Below are positions 1 to 5,768 of a DNA stretch of 7,727 nucleotides, in pieces; position 1 is the stretch's first letter, and each line of letters begins with the position of its first letter. Made by a program: the position numbers and the translations under genes. The notes beneath the pieces are model-generated. The model was not told the origin of the DNA, searched no databases, and was given only the letters and a program-made list of their open reading frames with translations. Origin of the DNA: an uncultured Verrucomicrobia subdivision 3 bacterium (GTDB lineage: Bacteria > Verrucomicrobiota > Verrucomicrobiia > Limisphaerales > UBA11358); the NCBI GenBank assembly GCA_903861445.1, contig CAIOUK010000279.1, forward strand, positions 1 through 7,727. Direction: 5' to 3'.

Positions 1-1441
1 GGACTTTGAGTTCGCGTCCAACGAAACTTTCCGAGACGGCGATGGCGACCTTGTGCTGTGCGGCCATGGCGAGTTCGCGACGCTTTTGCTTCAACTTGTC
101 GGTAAGCTGGCCAGCCATCGCGCCGGCGCGCGTGCCGTCTTCCTTGGAATAGGCAAAGACACCGAGCCGCTCGAACTTGGTCTCGCGGATGAAATCCAGC
201 AGCGTGTTGAAGCTCGCCTCAGTTTCGCCTGGAAAACCGACGATGAACGTCGTGCGAATCGCGATGCCGGGAATGCCCGTGCGGATGCGTTGGATGAGAT
301 CCACGATATATTGCTGCGAGGTTTCGCGGCGCATCCGTTCGAGCATATTCTCATGGATGTGCTGGAGCGGGATGTCCACATAGCGCGCTACCTTCTTACA
401 CTCGGCGATGGTCTGGATGAGTTCGTCCGTCCAATGCGCGGGATGCGTGTAGAGTAGGCGAATCCAGAAATCGCCCTTGAGCGAATTCAGTTCGCGCAGC
501 AGTGTGCAAATTGTGGTGGCATCGGCGGCGAGCGATTTGGCGGCGGCGGAAAACTTCTCCGGCGAAGAAATCGCGCGGCTGTGATTCGCGCGCAGGTCGA
601 GGCCGTAGTAAGTCGAGTCCTGTGAAATCAGGTTGATTTCCTTCACGCCGTCGGCAATGAGTGCTTTGACTTCCTTGACGATGTCCTTTTGCGTGCGGCT
701 GCGATGCGAGCCGCGCATGCGCGGAATGATGCAGAAGCTGCACGGATGATTGCAGCCTTCAGCAATCTTGACGTAGGCAAAATGTTTCGGTGTCAGGCGA
801 AAACGCGGCGTCTCGAAATCGGGAATAAAAATGGGGCGCGCGGTGACGTCGAAAATTGCGGATTGCGGATTGCGGATTGCGGATTGGGGCGCGACGACAG
901 TCTTGGTCTTGCCGAATTTTTCTGTGCCGCGCAAAGATTCTTCTTTTTCGTGTTCAGACAGGTCGCGGGATTTTTCCAACTCGTTCAAGCGACCAACTAC
1001 TTTTTTCTTCTGACTTCTGACTTCTGCCTTCTGACCTCCCACTTTTCCTGCGCGACTGGCAATTGCCTGACCCACGATGTCGCCAACCTGCGCCACCTGA
1101 TCAATGCCCATGAACGCGTCCACTTCGGGCATGAGTTTCGGTAGTTCCTCGCGAAAGCGTTGCGAGAGACAGCCGGAAACGATGACGGCCTGACCGCGCT
1201 GGTTGGCATCGCGCAGTTCGACGGATTCGAGAATCGTGTCCACGCTTTCTTCCTGCGCGGAGTCAATGAACGAGCAGGTGTTGACGATGACGGCATCGGC
1301 GCTGGCAGCGTCATTGGTGATTTCAACTCCGGATTTCAGAAGCGAGCCGAGCATGATTTCGGCGTCCACGAGATTTTTGGCGCAGCCGAGCGAAATCAGG
1401 CCGACGCGCAGCGGTTGGGAACTGGAATTTTTCTTGGTCAC
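1..1441 (-). CDS. rimO: Ribosomal protein S12 methylthiotransferase RimO (3' end outside window)
   Basis: Radical-SAM enzyme that methylthiolates a conserved aspartate of ribosomal protein S12 in the cytoplasm. The visible 480 codons are one uninterrupted frame. The N-terminal MTTase domain has the RimO-type motif SLGCAKNLVDAE (about residues 17-28) and cluster cysteines at 20, 56 (NTC) and 91 (GCL). The radical-SAM domain has CNHPCSFC (Cys230, 234, 237), followed by ISQDSTYYG, YVDIPLQH (about 354-361) and FIVGFPGET. The SLGC-KNLVD motif favours RimO over MiaB. The C-terminal TRAM domain is mostly cut off by the window edge. The start is GTG at 1441-1439: it is the only start between an in-frame TAA five codons upstream and the first motif, but it has no clear Shine-Dalgarno site. 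Oddity: Cys91 to Cys230 is about 139 residues, roughly 70 more than I recall for E. coli RimO. The extra linker includes two in-frame heptanucleotide repeats. A second expansion lies at about residues 284-318. The 72-bp gap upstream shows no convincing promoter or terminator, so read-through from the upstream gene is possible. Confidence 0.95.
   Translation of the reverse strand, partial: MTKKNSSSQPLRVGLISLGCAKNLVDAEIMLGSLLKSGVEITNDAASADAVIVNTCSFIDSAQEESVDTILESVELRDANQRGQAVIVSGCLSQRFREELPKLMPEVDAFMGIDQVAQVGDIVGQAIASRAGKVGGQKAEVRSQKKKVVGRLNELEKSRDLSEHEKEESLRGTEKFGKTKTVVAPQSAIRNPQSAIFDVTARPIFIPDFETPRFRLTPKHFAYVKIAEGCNHPCSFCIIPRMRGSHRSRTQKDIVKEVKALIADGVKEINLISQDSTYYGLDLRANHSRAISSPEKFSAAAKSLAADATTICTLLRELNSLKGDFWIRLLYTHPAHWTDELIQTIAECKKVARYVDIPLQHIHENMLERMRRETSQQYIVDLIQRIRTGIPGIAIRTTFIVGFPGETEASFNTLLDFIRETKFERLGVFAYSKEDGTRAGAMAGQLTDKLKQKRRELAMAAQHKVAIAVSESFVGRELKV
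855..889 (-). repeat. Heptanucleotide tandem repeat (CCGCAAT on coding strand) inside rimO
   Basis: Five contiguous 7-bp units. On the plus strand there are four exact ATTGCGG copies (855-882) followed by one ATTGGGG copy (883-889). On the rimO strand the unit is CCGCAAT. Because 7 is not a multiple of 3, the protein repeat has a period of 7 residues (21 bp): PQSAI at residues 185-189 recurs at 192-196, joined by RN. The array lies in the enlarged linker just before the radical-SAM domain and keeps the frame open. Short heptamer arrays (STRR sequences) are known from cyanobacteria, and similar ones occur in other environmental genomes. Here the array is inside a gene. Confidence 0.9.
1007..1041 (-). 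repeat. Second heptanucleotide tandem repeat (TCAGAAG on coding strand) inside rimO
   Basis: On the plus strand the units are CTTCTGA (1007-1013), CTTCTGA (1014-1020), CTTCTGC (1021-1027) and CTTCTGA (1028-1034), then a degenerate CCTCCCA (1035-1041). The rimO-strand unit is TCAGAAG. The four clear units encode about residues 136-145 (GQKAEVRSQK), at the start of the enlarged linker after the MTTase domain. The unit sequence is unrelated to the other heptamer array 118 bp away, so this is a second repeat family, not a duplicate of the first. Confidence 0.85.
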
Positions 1442-1513
1442 AGTCGGCGAAGATTAGCAGAGTTTTAAGGCGAAGCAATCTTGCGCAGACAGTCGCCGTT
1501 GGCAAAAATTATT

Positions 1514-3079
1514 TCACGGCTGCGCCGGCGGAACCGCGTTCGTCGTCGCGGCATTGGTGGAAGCTAAATTGGTGGAGACATTTTTCACAGCGTTGGTCGT
1601 GGTGACAACGGTTTCCAGCAGGTTGGCGGGCAGACCCAGTTTAGTGACGAGCGCCGCGCGGGCGGTGTAGGGCGCGCCGGCTTTGGTGTCGAGCAATTGC
1701 CGCAGCACGGTTTTATTTAAGATGTCAAATGAGGGCAGGGGAATGCGCTCATTGCCGCGCGCCACCGCTGTTTTCCTGGTGTAACGCTCATAGACTTTGA
1801 TCGCGAGGCGTTTGAGATTTTCGTAGCGGTCGTCCTGGCCGAGGGCGAGGTCGTAATAGGCGTGGAGCAGCAATCCTTGCAGGGCGGCGGTCACGCGATC
1901 CTGCGAGGTCTCGCCGATGTCAATCTGCACCACGGCCACGGCATACTCATCGAGCGTCAGGTTTTTCGGCAGCGAATCCGGCTGATTTTCAATGATGGGC
2001 TTGTCGGGAAATTTGTCACCGAGGTATTTGAACCATTTTTGCGCCTCGCCAATCCGGTCGGCTTCATAGAGAAAATAAACGGCGTCGCGCAGAAAATTAC
2101 GCTGCGCCCGCAGGATGCCGTCCTTTTGTCCCGAGTCGGTTTCGGCGGCATACATTTGTTCGTAGGTCGCGTTGACTTGCGGTGTCAGGTCAAGGTTGGG
2201 GCCGAGCGAATAGGTTTTGGCGAACGGGTCAATGATGATCCGCCCATGATGAAACGCCTGCAACATGGACTGGTAGATGATGCGGCGCAGCTTGATGAGG
2301 TCGTCGGCTTTCACTTTGTCGGGATTTTCCTGCGCCGCTTCCAATCCGCGTGCGCCCCAGTAAATCGCGTGGGCTTCCGGCAGGCGCCAGTCAAACGGCC
2401 CGTATTTCGCATCCACCTTTTTGATGAAGGCGGGATCCATCTTGAATTTTTCGCGGAAGAGCACAGCATTGGTTCGCGCTTCGGCGTCCGGCGGCTGGAG
2501 CAGCAGGTCAAGATTGGTTCCGTTCGGTCCGAAGAAAGCTTTCATTTCCTTCGCCCACTGGCTTTTGTAATAGATGTTTGCGTCGTCGAGATTCGCGCCC
2601 AGCTTGTGCTGGAAAAACCAGGCGAGCTCGCGGTAGATGTCCACACTGTTTGGATTGTAATGCAGGCCGTCGTCGCGCAGCAGCTCGATGCCGTGCTCCA
2701 CCCAGCGCCAGCGATCGGGAAAATCTTTGAACTTCACGGAAATGTTGTAGGCCATGTTCCAGCCCTGAAAAATCCAGACGGCGGGAAAGGTCGGCTCCAG
2801 TTTCGTAATCCAGTCGGCGAGCTGGGCCGCCTCAAAAAATTTGTCGTCCTGCTGCAAGTCGCTGGCGCGCATCCAGAGAAAATTGGAAATCAGCCCGCGA
2901 AAACCACCGAGCGCCACCGTCGTGAACGCCAGCATCGGTGGCGCGTTTTCCAGCGCTGTCGTGCGCGTCAAGCCGAGCGTCTCGCGGTCGTGGTTCAAGG
3001 ATTTTTGAAACTGGCCCGAACCGAACAGCAGTGCGCCTGTCAATAACAGCAATAGAATTTTTTTGAGGCGCGAGTTCAT
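1514..3079 (-). CDS. Membrane-anchored TPR-like protein of unknown function, coupled to an ABC-2 permease
   Basis: 521-residue protein that I cannot assign to a named function. Residues 1-25 form a basic start (SRLKK) and a Leu-rich hydrophobic stretch, either a signal peptide or an uncleaved N-terminal anchor. There is no lipobox cysteine. The rest is largely helical and soluble, so it probably sits on the outer face of the cytoplasmic membrane. A conserved-looking block, GGFRGLISNFLWMRASDL (about 58-75), precedes TPR-like helices rich in aromatic residues: FFEAAQLADWITKLEPTFPAVW (about 81-102) and a second pair around 126-160. The C-terminal 25 or so residues are a low-complexity Asn/Thr/Ala tail (VSTNLAST...TNAVPP), probably disordered. 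The ATG overlaps the permease stop as ATGA, so it is probably translated together with the permease and forms part of the same machine. A SecA/Sec-exported partner or chaperone for the transported substrate is possible, but that is inference. Enzyme motifs are not evident. Confidence 0.85.
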   Translation of the reverse strand: MNSRLKKILLLLLTGALLFGSGQFQKSLNHDRETLGLTRTTALENAPPMLAFTTVALGGFRGLISNFLWMRASDLQQDDKFFEAAQLADWITKLEPTFPAVWIFQGWNMAYNISVKFKDFPDRWRWVEHGIELLRDDGLHYNPNSVDIYRELAWFFQHKLGANLDDANIYYKSQWAKEMKAFFGPNGTNLDLLLQPPDAEARTNAVLFREKFKMDPAFIKKVDAKYGPFDWRLPEAHAIYWGARGLEAAQENPDKVKADDLIKLRRIIYQSMLQAFHHGRIIIDPFAKTYSLGPNLDLTPQVNATYEQMYAAETDSGQKDGILRAQRNFLRDAVYFLYEADRIGEAQKWFKYLGDKFPDKPIIENQPDSLPKNLTLDEYAVAVVQIDIGETSQDRVTAALQGLLLHAYYDLALGQDDRYENLKRLAIKVYERYTRKTAVARGNERIPLPSFDILNKTVLRQLLDTKAGAPYTARAALVTKLGLPANLLETVVTTTNAVKNVSTNLASTNAATTNAVPPAQP

Positions 3080-4461
3080 TGGGTTCCCTGCGCGGTGGCG
3101 AGTTCACGCCGGTTGAATAAGACGATTCCCGCCACCGCAAAAACGCCGCCCACCAGCAAGACGATTTGCGCAAACGCCGAGCCGAGTTCGCTCCAGGTAA
3201 TGCTTCGCCCGCTGCTCAATGCGTCAATCGGCGAATAACTTTTCACGAGGTTGATGACCGCGAGCACACCTTTGAATGCTGGAATCAAAACCACGTCCGC
3301 CACCGAGTGACCAGCTTGACCGGTCTCTTCATTGCCCGCCGCCACCGAGCCAGTGTCAACCGCCTCAGTCAGCATCCCGCTCGACAAAGCGACCAGCAGC
3401 AGCGCCAGCGAAAAAAACGTCGCCACCGGAAACGATAGAAAGCTCGCCGCCATCAAACCGAGCGCCGACAGCAACGCCATCCAGCAAAAAATAATTCCCA
3501 GCCCACGCGCAAAATTCATGGCGAATCCACCGTCGGGATACAAAACCTCAAGTCCGTCTTCGAGCGGGAAGAGCAGGGCGGCCGGGTTGGGATTGACGAA
3601 GGTGACGGTGAGCACGCCGTTCGCGTCGAACAGATCCGGCGGGATGGCAAATTCATGAAAGGTATCCGGCGCGAGACTCATCGGTTGGCTCCGCCAGAAC
3701 TTTGTTTTCTGCGGCACGCCGACCTGCCACAGCGCCGCATAAGTCCCTGAAGCGCTCTTCTGGGCCGCATTGAATTTCACCCGCAGTTGCAGCGATTTGC
3801 CCGCGAGCTGATTCTTTGCGAAGCCCAAATCAATCTTCCAAACCCGCTCGTAACTCGGCGGCACAATTTGGAGTGCTGCCTTCACCTGCTCGCGGAGCTG
3901 GCGGCGAATTTCCGGCAGATCCGCTTTTTCAATGGGACTGGATTTCAACCGCTCCCGCAACACCTGTTCCGTATCGGCTTCAATCTCCGCCGGATTGACG
4001 GGTTCCTTGGCCGAACCGCGCGCGACGAGAATTTCCTCGCGCAAAGTTTTTTGCACGGACGCCGGCAGCTTTGCCGCCCGCCACTGCAACAAGCCGAACA
4101 CACACGCCCCGGAAATCATCAGCAAGGCCGCGTTCAACGTTACGATGCCCAGCCATTTGCCGAGCCAAATTTGCCAGCGCGCAATCGGTTTCGTTGCCAC
4201 CACTTGAATCTGGCATTCCTCGATGTCGCGTGCCAGCGTGCCGCACGCGAGCCACAGTGTGGAAAGCCCCAGCAGCCCCGTGATCGCGCTCAACGTGTAG
4301 GTCAAAATAATCTGCGTGAAACCCTGCGCCGTGCCGTCGTCTTGGATCACCAACGGCAAACCGACCACCGCGAGCATCAACAACGCCGCGATGACGAGGA
4401 ACAACTTGAACCGCAGCGCGGCCTTCCACGTCAACCAGGTGATGGCGAGAATTTGTTGCAT
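3076..4461 (-). CDS. ABC-2 type transporter permease with large extracytoplasmic domain
   Basis: 461-residue integral membrane protein, the likely membrane partner of the ABC ATPase encoded just upstream. Hydrophobic segments fall at about residues 18-39, 50-74 and 99-126, then 317-342, 345-366, 392-407 and 430-449, giving three helices, a long soluble region and three or four more helices. Between the second and third helices is the cytoplasmic element ARDIEECQIQVVATKPIARWQ (about 77-97, given here in part: ARDIEE and ATKPIARWQ), which resembles the coupling segment of ABC-2 permeases ('ARDIE...L.KPI.R'). The loop of about 185 residues (131-316) should lie outside the membrane. Its first half is charged and helical (REEILVARG to EQVKAALQ), and its second half (about 201-310) looks beta-rich. 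Simple two-component drug exporters lack such a domain, which suggests interaction with an external partner such as the downstream TPR-like protein. Upstream of the ATG is AT-rich sequence with no Shine-Dalgarno site. The gene begins 13 bp after the 82-bp palindrome. Substrate unknown. Confidence 0.88.
   Translation of the reverse strand: MQQILAITWLTWKAALRFKLFLVIAALLMLAVVGLPLVIQDDGTAQGFTQIILTYTLSAITGLLGLSTLWLACGTLARDIEECQIQVVATKPIARWQIWLGKWLGIVTLNAALLMISGACVFGLLQWRAAKLPASVQKTLREEILVARGSAKEPVNPAEIEADTEQVLRERLKSSPIEKADLPEIRRQLREQVKAALQIVPPSYERVWKIDLGFAKNQLAGKSLQLRVKFNAAQKSASGTYAALWQVGVPQKTKFWRSQPMSLAPDTFHEFAIPPDLFDANGVLTVTFVNPNPAALLFPLEDGLEVLYPDGGFAMNFARGLGIIFCWMALLSALGLMAASFLSFPVATFFSLALLLVALSSGMLTEAVDTGSVAAGNEETGQAGHSVADVVLIPAFKGVLAVINLVKSYSPIDALSSGRSITWSELGSAFAQIVLLVGGVFAVAGIVLFNRRELATAQGTQ
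3084..3089 (-). promoter_or_regulatory. Probable ribosome binding site of the TPR-like gene
   Basis: AGGGAA lies 4 bases upstream of the ATG at 3079, inside the 3' end of the permease gene. It is the most Shine-Dalgarno-like sequence I see before any complete start in this window. It could support re-initiation at the ATGA overlap. Confidence 0.4.
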
Positions 4462-4474
4462 TTCAAATTTTATT

Positions 4475-4556
4475 TAGCCACGGACTGAACACGGATTGAA
4501 CACAGATAAAAATTTATTTCTAAATCCGTGTTTCATCCGTGTTCAATCCGTGGCTA
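4475..4556. repeat. Large imperfect palindrome of 11-bp units between ABC ATPase and permease genes
   Basis: Two 36-base arms (4475-4510 and 4521-4556) pair with 30 of 36 positions complementary around a 10-base AT-rich loop (4511-4520). The outermost 10 bases (TAGCCACGGA / TCCGTGGCTA) match perfectly. Each arm is built from three 11-bp direct units: CACGGACTGAA, CACGGATTGAA and CACAGATAAAA in one arm; CACGGATTGAA, CACGGATGAAA and CACGGATTTAG in the other (read as reverse complement). The element fills nearly the whole 99-bp intergenic space, from 4 bp after the ATPase stop to 13 bp before the permease ATG. No T-tract follows it in the direction of transcription, so it is not a standard intrinsic terminator. 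It looks like a dispersed REP/MITE-like repeat that would form a strong RNA hairpin in the operon transcript. Confidence 0.88.
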
Positions 4557-4560
4557 GAAA

Positions 4561-5751
4561 TTATTTCTTGTTTCCGAGCAGCGATGAAAGTTTTTCATCC
4601 GCTTTTGATAAATCCACCGGCTTTGCTTCCGGCGCGGCTGTTGGATTGGCCGTTTGCGGCGCGGGTTCGTTGGCTTTTCCCAAAGCCTCAAGTTTTTTAT
4701 CGTCCACTTTTGGCGTGGCAGCTTGCGCTGCTGGTTTTATTTCAATGCTTGGCTGCGCCGCCTGCGGCAATGACAATTTTTCCAGAACTTTTTCCGTTGT
4801 CGGCTTGGTCTCCGCGCCACCGCGCAGATACTCGGCCACGCGCGCGCCGGATTCGGCACCGCTGGTTTCATGCGCCGACAGCTTGGCTTTCGCCACCACG
4901 TCGAGAAAATAGCTTTCGAGATTTTGCGTCGGATTATCCACGCGCACTTCGCCGGTGGCGATGTCGTGGCGGATGGTCGCCAAAACTTTTTCCAACGTCT
5001 CGCGCGAGAGCACCGGCGTCGTGATGCGCAGGCTGTCTGGTTTTGCGAGCAATTCTTTCAACGTGCCATCCGCTTGGATTTTGCCGCCGTAATAAATCAC
5101 CACGCGGTCGCAGACGTCTTCCACGTCGGACAGCAAATGGCTGCTCAAGATGACCGTCTTGCCGCGCTTGGCGAGTGCGGCAATCAAATCCTTCACCTCG
5201 CGACAACCAATCGGATCAAGGCCAGCCGTCGGCTCATCGAGGATGACCAAATCCGGATCGTTGATGAGCGCCTGCGCGAGACCGATGCGGCGTTGCATGC
5301 CTTTTGAAAATTCGCCCACGGCGCGCGTTTGCGTTTTGCCGAGGCCGACCATTTCCAAAAGCTGTTCCGCGCGATTGTCACGGTCAGTCTTGTTGAGATG
5401 AAACAGATTGCCAAAAAAATCCAGCGTCTCGCGCGAGTTGAGGTAGCGATACAAATACGATTCCTCCGGCAGATAACCGATGCGCGCCTTGGTCTGCACG
5501 TGCCGGGGCGAATGACCAAAAACTTCGATGTGACCTTTGGTCGGATTGAGCAAACCGAGCAGCAGCTTGATGGTGGTGGATTTGCCGGAGCCGTTCGGTC
5601 CGAGTAGGCCAAAAATCTCGCCCTTGCGGACCTCAAAATCCACGCCATCCACCGCGCGCGCCTTCGGGCGGTTCCAAAAATCTTTGAATACTTTCGTCAG
5701 CCCGCGCACGGAGACGACGACTTCACCATTGGATGTTTGAGCGGCGGACAT
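4561..5751 (-). CDS. ABC transporter ATP-binding protein (ABC-2 exporter type) with Ala/Pro/Lys-rich C-terminal tail
   Basis: 396-residue cytoplasmic ATPase that should power the permease encoded next. All nucleotide-binding motifs are present: Walker A GPNGSGKST (51-59), a Q-loop region YLPEES (93-98) with Glu where many ABC proteins have Gln (common in this subfamily), signature FSKGMQRR (148-155), Walker B LVILDEPTAGLD (168-179) and the switch His in SSHLLSD (His205). The ATPase core ends near residue 240. It is followed by a short domain (about 240-290) of the kind seen in GldA/NatA/drug-exporter ATPases. The last 100 residues are low complexity, rich in Ala, Pro, Lys and Glu, and contain three spaced short motifs with a KLxxL-type core (VLEKLSLP, DDKKLEALGK, ADEKLSSLLGN). 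Typical family members are about 300-330 residues. The ATG at 5751 places the first beta strand normally but has no Shine-Dalgarno site. The stop of the metal ATPase gene lies 17 bp upstream, so the two may be co-transcribed. Substrate cannot be inferred. Confidence 0.95.
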   Translation of the reverse strand: MSAAQTSNGEVVVSVRGLTKVFKDFWNRPKARAVDGVDFEVRKGEIFGLLGPNGSGKSTTIKLLLGLLNPTKGHIEVFGHSPRHVQTKARIGYLPEESYLYRYLNSRETLDFFGNLFHLNKTDRDNRAEQLLEMVGLGKTQTRAVGEFSKGMQRRIGLAQALINDPDLVILDEPTAGLDPIGCREVKDLIAALAKRGKTVILSSHLLSDVEDVCDRVVIYYGGKIQADGTLKELLAKPDSLRITTPVLSRETLEKVLATIRHDIATGEVRVDNPTQNLESYFLDVVAKAKLSAHETSGAESGARVAEYLRGGAETKPTTEKVLEKLSLPQAAQPSIEIKPAAQAATPKVDDKKLEALGKANEPAPQTANPTAAPEAKPVDLSKADEKLSSLLGNKK

Positions 5752-5768
5752 AATTCAAATTGGAAAAA

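Noticed and set aside
855..1041. CRISPR or minisatellite array
   Set aside because: The units are 7 bp, contiguous and without spacers, and the two arrays have different units. They do not fit a CRISPR array.
1..1441. rimO as a frameshifted pseudogene, suggested by several shorter minus-strand frames in the region
   Set aside because: Codon-by-codon reading from GTG at 1441 to the window edge gives one unbroken frame with all RimO motifs in order. The shorter frames are in other phases.
1470..1486. Small hairpin (GCGCAAG / CTTCGC) in the gap before rimO
   Set aside because: The stem is only about six pairs with a bulge and is followed by TTAAAA, too weak to call a terminator.
1862..3046. 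394-codon open frame on the plus strand opposite the TPR-like gene
   Set aside because: It is the antisense of a strongly supported gene. Its translation has no recognisable domain, is rich in His/Arg/Val as expected for a reverse-frame shadow of high-GC coding DNA, and it would be the only long plus-strand gene in a block that is otherwise all minus.
3787..4488. 233-codon plus-strand frame opposite the permease
   Set aside because: Shadow of the permease. Its product is Arg/Gln/His-rich with no motif, and it runs into the palindrome.
4475..4556. Rho-independent terminator between the ABC ATPase and the permease
   Set aside because: The stem is far longer than usual, the loop is AT-rich, and the sequence after the stem on the transcribed strand is AAATAAAATTT and not a T-run. 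Termination here would also cut the permease off from its ATPase.
4496..4912. Plus-strand frame starting inside the palindrome
   Set aside because: Its first residues (MNTDKNLFL) are just the translation of the repeat and the rest is antisense to the ABC ATPase tail. Repeats of this kind commonly generate spurious gene calls.
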